Positions 16,479 to 26,204 are shown, numbered from the stretch's first letter. The stretch is 64,000 bases of DNA from Bordetella sp. H567 (GCF_001704295.1 NZ_CP012334.1:124001-188000); one strand, 5' to 3'. Program-made: numbers and translations. Notes: generated by a model from the sequence alone, not told the origin.

Positions 16479-17832
16479 CCTGCTGCAGATCGCCGTGGTC
16501 GGCCACACGAACACGGGCAAGACATCGCTGTTGCGCACCTTGACGCGGGATCCCGGTTTCGGCGACGTCGCCGACAGCGCGGGCACGACGCGGCAGGTCC
16601 AGGGCGCGCGCCTGCGGCTGGAAGGGCGGCCGGTCCTGGCCTGGTTCGATACGCCGGGCATGGAGGACAGCATCGCGCTGCTGGAATACATGGAGCACCT
16701 GTGCGGGGACCGCCGCCTGGATGGCCCGGACCGCATACGGCTGTTCCTGGATTCGCCCGAGGCGCGTCGCCGCTTCGAACAGGAAGCCCGCGTGCTGGAA
16801 AAGTTGCTGGAGTGCGATGCCGCGCTGTACGTCATCGATGCGCGCGATCCGGTGCTGGGCAAGCATCGCGACGAACTCGCGCTGCTGGCGGCGTGTGGCA
16901 AGCCGCTGCTGCCGGTGTTGAATTTCGTGCATGCGCCGTCGCATCGGGCGATGCAATGGCGCGATGCGATGGCGCGCCTGGGTCTGCATGCGCTGCTGGA
17001 ATTCGATACGGTCGCACCACCGCTGGACGGCGAAAAGCAGCTCTACGACCGTCTTTCCATCCTGCTCGATCGCCACGCGGAGGTCCTGGTTCGCCTATCC
17101 GACGCGCTGGGGCGCGAGCGCCGGGAACGCCACGAAGCAGCGCTGCGCCTGATCGCCGAATTGCTGGTGGACGTGGCGGCGCTGCGGCTGTCCTGCGATG
17201 CCGACGAGGCGGCCTTGCGCGAGGCCACGCAGCGCCTGCGCGAACTGGCGCGGCGGCGCGAACAGGCCTGCGTCGATGCGCTGCTGGCCCTCTACAACTT
17301 CCGCCAGGACGACTATGCGCGCGAGCCCCTGCCACTGGAGGGCGAACGCTGGGGCATGGATCTTTTCCATCCGCGCGCGCTCAGGGACGCCGGCGTGGAG
17401 GTCGGCATCGGCATGGCGACGGGCGCGATGGCGGGCGCCGCGGTGGATCTGATGCTGGCCGGCATCAGCCTGGGCACGGCGGCCCTGATCGGCGCCGCGG
17501 CCGGCGGCATGTGGCAAGGCATCGAACGTTTCGGCAAGCGGCTGGGCGGCAAACTGCGCGGTCGCCGGGAGCTGACGGTGGACGATCCTGTGCTGCGCCT
17601 GCTGGCCGTGCGGCAGCGCGCCTTGGTGCAGGCGCTCGAACGGCGCGGCCATGCGGCGCGCGAGCCCGTGCGGCTGGGCAGCGCGGACAAGGACCCTTGG
17701 CGCGATGCGGGCCTGCCCGACGAGATCAAGGAAGCGCGCGGGCGGCCGGAGTGGTGCGGAATGACCGAGGGCTACCAGGACAGTGCGCGGCGCAGCGCGG
17801 CCGTGGCCGCACTGACGCGCCGTATTGCCTGA
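16471..17832 (+). CDS. DUF3482 GTPase with C-terminal glycine-zipper region
   Basis: 453 residues starting MADLLQIAVVGHTNTGKTSL. The GTPase domain shows G1 GHTNTGKTS (about 10-18), G2 AGTTRQV, and G3 DTPGMED; the G4 NKxD motif is replaced by NFVH (LPVLNFVHAP), as can occur in this family. The centre is a long helical region with heptads (about 190-280). Around residues 305-350 a Gly/Ala-rich stretch (GVEVGIGMATGAMAGAAVDL, then LGTAALIGAAAGGMW) resembles a glycine zipper able to enter membranes. Start is fixed by the 8-base overlap with the DUF2868 gene. Convergent with the DUF945 gene 42 bases away. Confidence 0.87.
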   Translation: MADLLQIAVVGHTNTGKTSLLRTLTRDPGFGDVADSAGTTRQVQGARLRLEGRPVLAWFDTPGMEDSIALLEYMEHLCGDRRLDGPDRIRLFLDSPEARRRFEQEARVLEKLLECDAALYVIDARDPVLGKHRDELALLAACGKPLLPVLNFVHAPSHRAMQWRDAMARLGLHALLEFDTVAPPLDGEKQLYDRLSILLDRHAEVLVRLSDALGRERRERHEAALRLIAELLVDVAALRLSCDADEAALREATQRLRELARRREQACVDALLALYNFRQDDYAREPLPLEGERWGMDLFHPRALRDAGVEVGIGMATGAMAGAAVDLMLAGISLGTAALIGAAAGGMWQGIERFGKRLGGKLRGRRELTVDDPVLRLLAVRQRALVQALERRGHAAREPVRLGSADKDPWRDAGLPDEIKEARGRPEWCGMTEGYQDSARRSAAVAALTRRIA

Positions 17833-17874
17833 CGCGCGCCGCCGGCGCGGGCCCCGGACCGGGGCGTGTCAACT

Positions 17875-19473
17875 TCAGCGCGGCACGGCCGAACCCGGGG
17901 CCGGCGCCTGGTCCGGCGCGTCAGGTTCATTTTCGTCCGGCTGGTCCGCGTCGGGCTCGTCCTGGTCCGGTTCATCCGCGCCCGGCTGCGCCATCATGCC
18001 CATCACGCCTTGCAGCACCATGCCGGCGAACTGGTCCAGGGGCATCTTGGTGCCGTTCAGGTCCACGGTGCGCTCGGCGTAATGCAGGGTGGACACGATA
18101 TCGGTGCCTTGCACGGTGGCGTAGCCGGACGATGCCGCGGCCTTGCCCATCATGGCCGCGAGCACCTGCGCCTGGGCGTTCGCCGCCGCGGCGTCCATGC
18201 CGTCGCGCTGCATGTTGTCCGCCAGCAGGTCGGCGACCATGGGCTGGGCAAGCGAGAGCTTTGCATCCAGCTTGCGCAGCGTCTGGGCGATGCGTTCGTC
18301 GATGGGCAGGTCGGCCTTTTCGGGCTTGGCCAGGTCCAGGTTCAGCGTAAAGCGCGCTTCCCCATGCGGCGTCTTGAACAGGATGGGATCGATATAGATA
18401 TTGGGATTGGCCGCCAGCAGCGCATCACGCGCCGACAGGGCCAGGGCGCGTTCCTCGGGGCTCAGGTCGGGTTGAGGCGGCACGGCCTGCGCGCCGCCGC
18501 TGGCCTGGGCCTGCTCCATCGCGCGCGACCACAGGCGGCCGTACAGGGAGGCCAGCGATTTGACGGCCTCGGGCGCCAGGTTCTTCGCCCCCAGCGCCAC
18601 CTGCGCCGTACCGATGTCCTTGCCGCCCACGTTCACCATGGCGATGTCGTAGGCCGCGTGCATGCCCAGCAGGCCCTTGTCCTCGGTGACGTCGGTGCGC
18701 TGGTTGTAGCCGGTCAGGATCACCGGCGCGGAGCCAGCCACGGACAGCGCGATGCGCTTGACGCCCAGCGTGGTCTTGCCGACCTGCAGGTCGGCGGGGC
18801 CGGGACGCATGTCGGAGTTCAGGGTCACGCCGCTGATTTCGACCTGGCCCGGCGCTTCGCCCTTCAGCATCTTGAACGCCAGGCTGTCGATCGCGCCGTG
18901 GGCCTGGACGTGCTTGCCGGCATCCTGGCTGTAGTTCATGACCAGGCCGGAAAAATCGAAGGAGGCGTCATCGCGCGCGACCTTGACCGGCTCGGCCCGG
19001 ACGGTGCCGGAAACGGCCTGGGTATACGAGATCACGGTGTCGCCGGAAACGGGCGGTACGCCATGGGTCAACGTGAACCAGGGATGGACGGTATCGTTGT
19101 CCTTCAGGCGGAAGTCGCCGGCCGCCATGACGGGCAGCAACCGCAGGTGCTTGAGCCGTTCCAGCGGGAAGGGACCATGTCCCACATGGGACGCGATGTC
19201 GATGACGTCCTCTCGGGCCGGGGGCTGGCCCGTGGCACCCTGCACGCGGACGCGCACCACCAGGTCGGTGGAAAACACGTGCCGGTCCAGGGACTCCAGC
19301 GCCAGCGTGACCTTGCCGCCGGGGAACAGCGTCTGCAGGCGCGCGTTGCCGTCGGCGACCTGCTGCCGGGTGATCTCTTCCACGCGCTTGCCGGTGTACC
19401 AAGCGCCCGCGGTCCAGGCCACGCCGACCACCACCACGACGCCCACGACCACGCCAGTTGCTCTTCTTTTCAT
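17875..19473 (-). CDS. DUF945 (YdgA-like) exported protein
   Basis: 532 residues from the ATG at 19473; a TTG start eight codons further upstream is less likely. A positively charged start (MKRRATG) and a hydrophobic helix VVVGVVVVVGVAWTAGAWY (about 7-26) form a signal anchor; the rest should be periplasmic. The N-terminal segment YTGKRVEEIT and repeated beta-strand-like stretches are typical of DUF945. The C-terminus is an acidic Asp/Glu/Pro tail (DEPDQDEPDADQPDENEPD). Family function is unknown; E. coli YdgA associates with envelope phenotypes. The tail repeats are distinctive and may bind metal or be disordered. Confidence 0.85.
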   Translation of the reverse strand: MKRRATGVVVGVVVVVGVAWTAGAWYTGKRVEEITRQQVADGNARLQTLFPGGKVTLALESLDRHVFSTDLVVRVRVQGATGQPPAREDVIDIASHVGHGPFPLERLKHLRLLPVMAAGDFRLKDNDTVHPWFTLTHGVPPVSGDTVISYTQAVSGTVRAEPVKVARDDASFDFSGLVMNYSQDAGKHVQAHGAIDSLAFKMLKGEAPGQVEISGVTLNSDMRPGPADLQVGKTTLGVKRIALSVAGSAPVILTGYNQRTDVTEDKGLLGMHAAYDIAMVNVGGKDIGTAQVALGAKNLAPEAVKSLASLYGRLWSRAMEQAQASGGAQAVPPQPDLSPEERALALSARDALLAANPNIYIDPILFKTPHGEARFTLNLDLAKPEKADLPIDERIAQTLRKLDAKLSLAQPMVADLLADNMQRDGMDAAAANAQAQVLAAMMGKAAASSGYATVQGTDIVSTLHYAERTVDLNGTKMPLDQFAGMVLQGVMGMMAQPGADEPDQDEPDADQPDENEPDAPDQAPAPGSAVPR

Positions 19474-19767
19474 GATGCCGGTTCTTCCCGCTGACAAAGG
19501 CGGGATTATAGGGAGGCCCCTTTGGGATCCCCATGACGCGGTCCCCCCTTTCCTCGAAAAAACGTTACAGGACTATACCGACGGGCTTTCCCGAGTGCGC
19601 TACAATGCCTTTCGGTGTGCAGTGCCAATCCGCACACCGCGCCATGCGGCATTCGCCGACGTGCTGCGCCCCTGGGACCGTCCCACGGGCCGCTTCCTTT
19701 TCCTCCCTATCGTCCGCCTGGATTGGAGTCACTCAACTTGAGCGACAGGCTGCCGCTGGAGTTGTAC

Positions 19768-21387
19768 TTGACTGTCAAAACATCCTTTGCCGACCTCGGG
19801 TTGGCCGATTCCCTGTTGCGTGCGATCGCCGAAACCGGCTACACCGCACCCACGCCCATCCAGGCCCAGGCCATTCCGCTCGTGCTGCAAGGCGGAGACC
19901 TGCTGGCTGCCGCCCAGACGGGCACCGGCAAGACCGCCGGCTTCACTCTGCCCATCCTGCACCGCCTGATGCACACCAAGCCGGCGCTGCGCAAGCCCGG
20001 CCGGCCGCGGTGCCTGATCCTGACGCCCACGCGCGAGCTGACCGCGCAGGTCGAGGAATCCGTACAGACCTACGGCAAGCACGCCTCCCTGACGTCCATG
20101 GTGATGTTCGGCGGCGTGAACATCAACCCGCAGATCAGCGCCCTGAAGAAGCCGCTGGACATCCTGGTGGCAACGCCTGGGCGGCTGCTCGATCACGCCG
20201 GCCAGCGCACCGTCGACTTGTCCGGCGTCGAAATCCTGGTCCTGGACGAAGCCGACCGCATGCTGGACATGGGCTTCATCCGCGACATCCGCAAGGTGCT
20301 GGCGCTCTTGCCGAAACAGCGCCAGAACCTGCTGTTTTCCGCGACGTTCTCCGACGAGATCCGCACGCTGGCGCGCGGCGTCCTGAACGATCCGGGTGAA
20401 GTTTCCGTGACGCCGCGCAATACGGCCACCGAGCTGGTAAGCCAGACCATGCACCTGGTCGAACAGCACCATAAGCGCGACCTGATCAGCCATATCATCC
20501 GCGAAAGCGGCTGGCACCAGGTTCTGGTGTTCACGCGCACCAAGCACGGCGCGAACCGGCTGGCCGAGAAGCTCGTCAAGGACGGGCTGAGCGCGGCCGC
20601 CATCCACGGCAACAAGAGCCAGGCGGCGCGCACGCGGGCGCTGGCGGGCTTCAAATCGGGCAACGTCAGCGTGCTGGTCGCCACCGACATCGCCGCGCGC
20701 GGGCTGGATATCGACCAGTTGCCGCAGGTGGTGAACTTCGAATTGCCCAACGTGCCCGAGGACTACGTACACCGCATCGGCCGCACCGGCCGGGCGGGCG
20801 CCACGGGCGCCGCGATTTCGCTGGTGGATCCCAGCGAAATCAAACTGTTGAAAGCCATCGAAAAGCTGATCCGCAAGCCCATCGACCGCATCGAGGTGCA
20901 AGGCTGGACGCCATCGCCCAATGCCGTGCGCGAACGCGACGATGAAGACGACGAGCGCGAATCGCGCGGGCCTCGCGGCGGCGGCCGTGGCCGTACGCAG
21001 GCGCGGTCCGGCAACGGCGGCGATCGCCCCGGCGCGGCCAATGGTGGCGCACGCCGCAATGGCGCGGCGGCCCCGGCCCACGCAGGCGGCAGGGACGGCG
21101 GCGATCGTGCCGGCAATGGCGGCAATCGCCACGCGGGGGCCGGCAACGGCGCCGGCGCAGGCGCCCGCAACGGCAATGGCAGCAGCGGCAATGGCGGCCA
21201 GCGTGCCGCGAATGGCAGCCGCACGACCGGCGGCGGCTACGGCGCCAACGGCGACCGCCATGCCGCCGGCAACGGCCATCGCGCCGCGCCAGGCGACCGC
21301 CCCGCCCGTGCGCAAGGGACGCCCACGGCGTCTCGCGCCGCGGGCAACCAGGGTGCCGCACGCCGTCCGGCCCTGCTGTCGAAGTAA
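19768..21387 (+). CDS. rhlE: DEAD-box ATP-dependent RNA helicase, RhlE type
   Basis: 539 residues from a TTG at 19768 that lies seven bases after GGAG; this gives the usual start with [16 protein letters not shown]. Helicase motifs in order: Q motif with PTPIQ (28-32), AQTGTGKT (49-56), [18 protein letters not shown] (160-163), SAT (191-193), then [11 protein letters not shown] and [10 protein letters not shown] in the second RecA domain. After about residue 400 the tail is Arg/Gly/Asn-rich (repeated GNGG, NGGDR), an RNA-binding extension typical of RhlE. Such helicases remodel ribosomes and mRNA, often in cold. A GTG at 19615 would add 51 residues of unlikely composition. Confidence 0.93.
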   Translation: MTVKTSFADLGLADSLLRAIAETGYTAPTPIQAQAIPLVLQGGDLLAAAQTGTGKTAGFTLPILHRLMHTKPALRKPGRPRCLILTPTRELTAQVEESVQTYGKHASLTSMVMFGGVNINPQISALKKPLDILVATPGRLLDHAGQRTVDLSGVEILVLDEADRMLDMGFIRDIRKVLALLPKQRQNLLFSATFSDEIRTLARGVLNDPGEVSVTPRNTATELVSQTMHLVEQHHKRDLISHIIRESGWHQVLVFTRTKHGANRLAEKLVKDGLSAAAIHGNKSQAARTRALAGFKSGNVSVLVATDIAARGLDIDQLPQVVNFELPNVPEDYVHRIGRTGRAGATGAAISLVDPSEIKLLKAIEKLIRKPIDRIEVQGWTPSPNAVRERDDEDDERESRGPRGGGRGRTQARSGNGGDRPGAANGGARRNGAAAPAHAGGRDGGDRAGNGGNRHAGAGNGAGAGARNGNGSSGNGGQRAANGSRTTGGGYGANGDRHAAGNGHRAAPGDRPARAQGTPTASRAAGNQGAARRPALLSK

Positions 21388-21510
21388 AACGCACGCGGGG
21401 CCTCGTCCCGCGCGGCCAGTGAAGTAAAGCCCGCGCCGGATGCGGCCCGGCGCGCCCCTGTCGAAGCACGGTCGCGTCGGGTGCCGTCCGTGCCGCCGTC
21501 GAAGTAAAGT
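21378..21510 (+). repeat. four degenerate copies of the rhlE 3' end at about 40-base spacing
   Basis: GTCGAAGTAAA, which contains the last rhlE codons and stop, occurs at 21378-21388, then as GTGAAGTAAAG (21419-21429), GTCGAAGCACG (21460-21470) and GTCGAAGTAAAG (21499-21510). Spacing is 38-42 bases. Flanking GC-rich segments are similar in composition but diverged. Confidence 0.65.
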
Positions 21511-21567
21511 TGCGCCAGGGCGCCATCGCGCGCCGCGCCCCCGACAAGGACTACACAAGGAATACCC

Positions 21568-22197
21568 GTGCTGCTTTCCACCTGGTTGACCTTCATGCTG
21601 GCGTCGTGGGCGATCTCGTTTTCGCCGGGGGCAGGTGCGCTTTCGGCCATGACCTCGGGGCTGCGCCATGGCTTCGCGCGAGGGTACTGGAACACCGCCG
21701 GCCTGATCCTGGGCATCATGTTTCAGCTGGCCGTGGTGGGCATCGGCCTGGGGACGCTGCTGGCGACCTCCGAAACGGCGTTCACCCTGGTCAAGTACCT
21801 GGGCGTGGCCTACCTGATCTACCTGGGCTGGCGCCAGTTCCGCGCGCAGGCCGCCCCGGTCAAGCTGGAAGGCGGCGAGACCTCGCTGGAATCGCGGCGC
21901 ACCTTGATCCTGCGCGGCTTCCTGATCAACGCCAGTAATCCGAAGGGCACGGTTTTCCTGTTGGCCGTGGTCCCGCAGTTCATCGACGCCGGCCAGCCGC
22001 TGGCCCCGCAATACCTCGCGATCGCCGGCACCCTGGCATTGACGGATACGGTGGCCATGGCCTTCTATACGCTGCTGGCCGCGAAGGTGCTGCGGCTGCT
22101 GCGCAGCCCTGTTCACATCAAGTGGATGAACCGCGCCTTCGGCTCGCTCTTCATGGCGGCCGGTGTGCTGCTGGCGTGCTTTCGCCGCGCGCAGTAG
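21568..22197 (+). CDS. LysE/RhtB family amino-acid exporter
   Basis: 209 residues from a GTG preceded by AAGGAAT. Six hydrophobic segments; the N-terminal family motif SWAISFSPGAGALSAMTSGLR and the NASNPKGTVFLL motif before helix four identify the LysE/RhtB superfamily, which exports amino acids or their analogues by proton exchange. The substrate cannot be read from sequence. Same direction as rhlE and prfC but separated by the repeat tract on one side and 38 bases on the other. A second member of the family is at 48543-49169. Confidence 0.9.
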   Translation: MLLSTWLTFMLASWAISFSPGAGALSAMTSGLRHGFARGYWNTAGLILGIMFQLAVVGIGLGTLLATSETAFTLVKYLGVAYLIYLGWRQFRAQAAPVKLEGGETSLESRRTLILRGFLINASNPKGTVFLLAVVPQFIDAGQPLAPQYLAIAGTLALTDTVAMAFYTLLAAKVLRLLRSPVHIKWMNRAFGSLFMAAGVLLACFRRAQ

Positions 22198-22235
22198 GAA
22201 CGCGGCTTGGCGTCCGCCTGTAAAATTTCCCGTCT

Positions 22236-23849
22236 ATGAATATCGCTCAAGAAGTCGCGCGGCGACGTACGTTCGCCATCATCTCGCACCCGGACGCCGG
22301 CAAGACCACGCTGACGGAAAAGCTGCTGCTGTTTGCCGGCGCCATCCAGATCGCCGGCAGCGTCAAGGCCCGCAAGGCCAGCCGGCATGCGTCCTCGGAC
22401 TGGATGGAAATCGAGAAACAGCGCGGCATTTCGGTGGCCTCGTCCGTCATGCAGATGGAGTACCGCGACAGCGTCATCAACCTGCTCGACACCCCCGGAC
22501 ACCAGGACTTCTCCGAAGACACCTACCGCGTGCTGACGGCCGTCGATGCCGCCCTGATGGTGATCGACGCCGCCAACGGCGTGGAACCGCAGACCAAGCG
22601 CCTGCTGCAGGTCTGCCGCGCCCGCAACACGCCCATCATCACGTTCATCAACAAGATGGATCGCGAAGTCCGCGAACCCCTGGACCTGCTCGCCGAAATC
22701 GAATCGCATCTGGGCATGGACGCGGTGCCGTTCTCCTGGCCCGTGGGCATGGGCAAGAGCTTCGGCGGCGTCTTCGACATCCGCCAGGACCGCATGCGCA
22801 TCTTCCGCGCGGGGCAGGAACGGCGCGGTGACGACAACGAATTCATCCAGGGCCTGGACAACCCGGAAATCGCCGGACGTTTCGGCAGCGCCTTCGACCA
22901 GGCGCATGGGGAAATCGGCCTGATCAACGAGGCGGCCCCCGCCTTCGACGAACAGGCATTCCTGGACGGCAAGCAGACGCCCGTGTTCTTCGGCTCGGCG
23001 ATCAACAATTTCGGCGTGCAGGAAGTCCTGGATGCGCTGGTGGAACTCGCGCCCCGGCCCGGTCCGCGTCCGGCCCTGCAGCGCGTCGTGCAGCCGGACG
23101 AGCCGCGCTTCACCGGCGTGGTCTTCAAGGTGCAGGCCAACATGGACCCGGCGCACCGCGACCGCGTGGCCTTCGTGCGCGTCAGCTCGGGCCGCTTCGA
23201 ACGCGGCATGCGGCTGAAGGTATGCCGCACCAACAAGGAAATGCGGCCCAACAACGTCGTATCGTTCTTGTCCCAGCGGCGCGAGCTGCTGGACGAAGCC
23301 TATGCCGGCGACGTGATCGGCATCCCGAACCACGGTGTGCTGCAGTTGGGCGACGTGCTGACCGAAGGCGAAATCCTGCAATTCACCGGCTTGCCTTTCT
23401 TCGCGCCCGAACTGTTCCAGGCCGTTGAGGTCAAGGACCCGCTGCGCACCAAACAGCTGCGTACCGGCCTGGCGCAACTGGGCGAGGAAGGCGCCATCCA
23501 GGTCTTCCGCCCGGTGGCCGCGGGCGGTGCCATGCTGCTTGGGGCGATAGGCCAGCTGCAGTTCGAAGTCGTGCAGCACCGTTTAAAAACCGAGTATGGC
23601 GCGGACGCCCGGCTGATGCCTTCGCGTTACACCATGGCACGATGGATTACGTCGGAAGACCCCCGCGCTCTGCGAAAGTTCATGGATGCCAATGCCGCCC
23701 ATATCGCCTATGATGTCGTAGACGCGGCCGCGTTTTTGATCGGCTCGCCCGCGCAGCTACGTGTCGCGGAAGAACTGTATCCGGATGTGAAGTTCCACGC
23801 GATGCGCGAACATGGCGGACGGGTGTTCGGCGACAAGGCCCAGGCTTAA
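22236..23849 (+). CDS. prfC: PrfC, peptide chain release factor 3 (RF3)
   Basis: 537 residues, normal length. GTPase motifs: SHPDAGKTTLTEKLL (G1), RGISVASSV (switch I), DTPGHQDFSEDT (G3), INKMDREVREP (G4). Domains II and III follow (FKVQANMDPAHRDRVAFVRV at about 290-310). RF3 uses GTP to eject RF1/RF2 after peptide release and also supports translational quality control. ATG 22236 fits the conserved start MNIAQEVARRRTFAII. It is followed after 11 bases by an exported protein of unknown function. Confidence 0.97.
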   Translation: MNIAQEVARRRTFAIISHPDAGKTTLTEKLLLFAGAIQIAGSVKARKASRHASSDWMEIEKQRGISVASSVMQMEYRDSVINLLDTPGHQDFSEDTYRVLTAVDAALMVIDAANGVEPQTKRLLQVCRARNTPIITFINKMDREVREPLDLLAEIESHLGMDAVPFSWPVGMGKSFGGVFDIRQDRMRIFRAGQERRGDDNEFIQGLDNPEIAGRFGSAFDQAHGEIGLINEAAPAFDEQAFLDGKQTPVFFGSAINNFGVQEVLDALVELAPRPGPRPALQRVVQPDEPRFTGVVFKVQANMDPAHRDRVAFVRVSSGRFERGMRLKVCRTNKEMRPNNVVSFLSQRRELLDEAYAGDVIGIPNHGVLQLGDVLTEGEILQFTGLPFFAPELFQAVEVKDPLRTKQLRTGLAQLGEEGAIQVFRPVAAGGAMLLGAIGQLQFEVVQHRLKTEYGADARLMPSRYTMARWITSEDPRALRKFMDANAAHIAYDVVDAAAFLIGSPAQLRVAEELYPDVKFHAMREHGGRVFGDKAQA

Positions 23850-23860
23850 GAGGTTCAGGA

Positions 23861-24550
23861 ATGTCTTGGCGAGTATTGTTCGCAACGCTGCTGGTGGTGC
23901 TGGCCGCCTCCGCGTGGGGCGGCATCCAGTTTGGAGATTGGCTGGTGGCGCATGCGCCCGCCGCTACGCGCACGCCCAACGAAACCGATGCGAACCAGGA
24001 ACCGATACTGGATGCGGACGGCCGGCCCTACACGGCCCAGCCCCCGCAACCACGCATCGACGGCACGCTGGGCGTGCCGGACCGCCCTACCGGGACCAAC
24101 TGGACAGTGGGCACGGTGTCGCTGTTCGACACGGTAAAAGATCCTTCCGTGATTATCTCGCGCGACAGTATCTCGATGGACCAGGCGCGGCAGATCGCCG
24201 CCGCCACGCAATCGGCCCTGCCGTCCGGCACCAACGATGTATCGACGCTGGACCTGGCCACCCAGCAGGCGCAGACCGCGCAATCCGCGCAGCAGTATGC
24301 GCAGATCCAGGCGTCGCGCAACGTCAGCCAGCAGCCCATCATCCAATCCGTGGACATGCCGCCGCCGCAGCAACAGGCCTCGAACACCGCGGGCCAGAAA
24401 GGCTGGCAGGATGCCCTGCGGCGTGAACTCGCACAATGCGCGGACGCCGGTTTCTTCCAGCGTCCCACGTGCGCGTGGAATGCGCGCAATAAATATTGCG
24501 CGCCCAATCAGGCATGGGGCACGATCGCCGAGTGCCCGCACCGCCCCTGA
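23861..24550 (+). CDS. exported or membrane-anchored protein with Cys-rich C-terminus, function unknown
   Basis: 229 residues. An N-terminal hydrophobic helix (about 3-22, VLFATLLVVLAASAWGG) acts as signal or anchor. The middle (about 100-185) is Gln/Ala-rich, partly helical (LATQQAQTAQSAQQYAQIQA). The last 45 residues contain four cysteines (AQCADAGFFQRPTCAWNARN followed by KYCAPNQAWG and ECP), likely two disulfides in the periplasm; DsbA is encoded elsewhere in the window. I do not recognise a characterised family. The gene is 11 bases behind prfC and ends four bases from the convergent bfr stop. Confidence 0.75.
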   Translation: MSWRVLFATLLVVLAASAWGGIQFGDWLVAHAPAATRTPNETDANQEPILDADGRPYTAQPPQPRIDGTLGVPDRPTGTNWTVGTVSLFDTVKDPSVIISRDSISMDQARQIAAATQSALPSGTNDVSTLDLATQQAQTAQSAQQYAQIQASRNVSQQPIIQSVDMPPPQQQASNTAGQKGWQDALRRELAQCADAGFFQRPTCAWNARNKYCAPNQAWGTIAECPHRP

Positions 24551-24554
24551 CGGT

Positions 24555-25031
24555 TTACTCCGACACTTCCATCTGGCTCTGCAGATAGTTCTGCAAGCCC
24601 ACCTGGTCCACCAGGCCGATCTGCGTTTCCAGATAGTCGATGTGTTCCTCCGTGTCGTCCAGGATGTCCTGGAACAGATCGCGGGACACATAGTCGCGTA
24701 CGGATTCGCAATGCGCGATGGCGTCCTTCAATGTGACCTGGGCGGCCTGTTCGAGCTTCAGGTCGCAGGAGAGGATCTCCGGTACATCTTCGCCGATCAG
24801 CAGCTTGTGCAGGTCCTGCAAATTCGGCAGACCATCCAGCATGAATATGCGCTCGATGAGGCGATCGGCGTGCTTCATTTCGCCGATGGACTCTTCGTAT
24901 TCATGTTTGCCCAGCTTGTTCAGCCCCCAGTGGCGCAGCATGCGCGCATGAAGGAAGTACTGGTTGATGGCCGTCAACTCATTGGTCAATTGCTGGTTCA
25001 AAAATTGGATGACGGTTTTGTCGCCTTGCAT
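24555..25031 (-). CDS. bfr: Bfr, bacterioferritin
   Basis: 158 residues, standard length, starting [26 protein letters not shown] after an AAGGAG ribosome binding site. Ferroxidase ligands appear in [10 protein letters not shown] (Glu18), [17 protein letters not shown] (Glu51, His54) and in the fourth helix [11 protein letters not shown] (Glu127, His130). The heme-binding methionine is in position 52 (IGEMKHAD). Bfr stores iron as a 24-mer shell with heme between subunits. Its mobilising ferredoxin Bfd is encoded 2 kb away rather than adjacent. Confidence 0.96.
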   Translation of the reverse strand: MQGDKTVIQFLNQQLTNELTAINQYFLHARMLRHWGLNKLGKHEYEESIGEMKHADRLIERIFMLDGLPNLQDLHKLLIGEDVPEILSCDLKLEQAAQVTLKDAIAHCESVRDYVSRDLFQDILDDTEEHIDYLETQIGLVDQVGLQNYLQSQMEVSE

Positions 25032-25145
25032 GATGGACTCCTTGCTGAATCCCGGCAGACTACCATCCACGGGCGCGCCAGCATACCCCTGGCACGCATG
25101 TGGTAAACCGCGCTGCGAGCGTGATCTGAAAGCGTACCCAGCAAC

Positions 25146-25159
25146 GCAATGAGAATGAG
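25146..25159 (-). promoter_or_regulatory. weak Fur-box-like sequence upstream of bfr
   Basis: Read on the bfr strand, CTCATTCTCATTGC contains two ATT-like hexamers in the style of Fur sites, 115-130 bases before the bfr start. Match to consensus is partial. Confidence 0.25.
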
Positions 25160-25199
25160 TCGGCGTACCGGCACGTGATCGGAGACCCCGCCAGGCACG

Positions 25200-26120
25200 T
25201 CATCGCGCCGGCCGCGGCGGCCGCGTCGCCATCCAGATACCCACGGCGATGGGTCCGATGCCTACCAGGTCCATGACGGCCACCGGCTCGGCCAATACCA
25301 GCCAACCGAACAGCAGGCCCAGCGGCGGCATCATGAAATGCAGCGCGCTGGCCGCGGTGGCGCTGGACCGCGCCAGAATCAAAAACCACAGGCCGAACCC
25401 GCCGATGGAAACGGCGACGATCATGTACGCCATGCTCCAGAACAGCGACGCGGTGTAGGCCACCGGCAGGTGCGCTTCGTAGACCCACGCGAAAGGCAGA
25501 AGGGCGATCCCGCCGAACAGCGACTGCAGGCCGGTGGCCAGCCAGATATTGCTGGCGGGCGTGTGGCGCTTGTACAAAAGCGTACCCGCCACCAGCGCGA
25601 CCAGCGCCGCCACGACCAGCAGCGTGCCCTGCAGGTCCTCGTGCCCCGCGGTCAACCGCGAGCGCAGCACCAGCGCCACGCCGACCAGCCCCAGGCACAG
25701 GCCGGCGACCTTGCGCCACCCCACGCGTTCGCCCAGCAGCGGACCGGCCAGCGCGCCGATCACCAAGGGATTCGTACTGACGATCACGGCGGCGAAGGCA
25801 GACGAGACCGTCATCATGCCGGTCCAGCTCAGGCCCAGGTACACCGCGTTGTTGAGCACGCCCAGCGCGGCCAGCATGCCCCACTGACGCCAGCGCAGCG
25901 GGCGCAATCCGCCCGTCATCCAGGCCAGCCCGATCATCAGCGCCGCGGCGATGAAGAAGCGCGCCGTCAACAAGGTGAGCGGCGGACAGTCGCGCAGCGC
26001 GATCTTCGCGGCGGCGAACGCGGAGCTCCACAACAGGCAAAACAAGGCGATCGGGGCCCAGGCCACAGGGGCGGGCGAAGCGGCAGGAACGGCGGAGGCC
26101 GCTTGGAGGGTTTTCATCAT
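25200..26120 (-). CDS. EamA/DMT family permease
   Basis: 306 residues from ATG 26120 (ATG 26117 is equally possible). Ten hydrophobic segments in two EamA repeats: the first with FCLLWSSAFAAAKIALRDCP, the second beginning near LLYKRHTPASNIWLATGLQS. EamA members of the drug/metabolite transporter superfamily export metabolites or amino acids. Divergent from a LysR-type regulator, with a 121-base intergenic region that contains a perfect dyad, so this permease is the likely regulated target. The substrate is not predictable. Bases 25032-25199 between it and bfr hold no gene. Confidence 0.9.
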   Translation of the reverse strand: MMKTLQAASAVPAASPAPVAWAPIALFCLLWSSAFAAAKIALRDCPPLTLLTARFFIAAALMIGLAWMTGGLRPLRWRQWGMLAALGVLNNAVYLGLSWTGMMTVSSAFAAVIVSTNPLVIGALAGPLLGERVGWRKVAGLCLGLVGVALVLRSRLTAGHEDLQGTLLVVAALVALVAGTLLYKRHTPASNIWLATGLQSLFGGIALLPFAWVYEAHLPVAYTASLFWSMAYMIVAVSIGGFGLWFLILARSSATAASALHFMMPPLGLLFGWLVLAEPVAVMDLVGIGPIAVGIWMATRPPRPAR

Positions 26121-26204
26121 GGATCCGTGGCAATCAGACACCGACTTCGGAACGGTTGGCGCGATTGTGTTGCTCCCCAGACACATTGACAAATTCTTTA
26201 TTCC

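Noticed and set aside
17850-17866. GCCCCGG/CCGGGGC palindrome between the DUF3482 and DUF945 genes as a terminator
   Set aside because: It has a one-base loop and no T-run on either strand.
19729-22116. 795-codon minus-strand frame over rhlE and the LysE gene
   Set aside because: Antisense shadow; the plus strand has full helicase and LysE motifs, and the composition is Ala/Gly/Arg noise.
24237-26189. open frames opposite bfr and the EamA permease
   Set aside because: They are antisense to conserved genes and lack start signals and recognisable domains.
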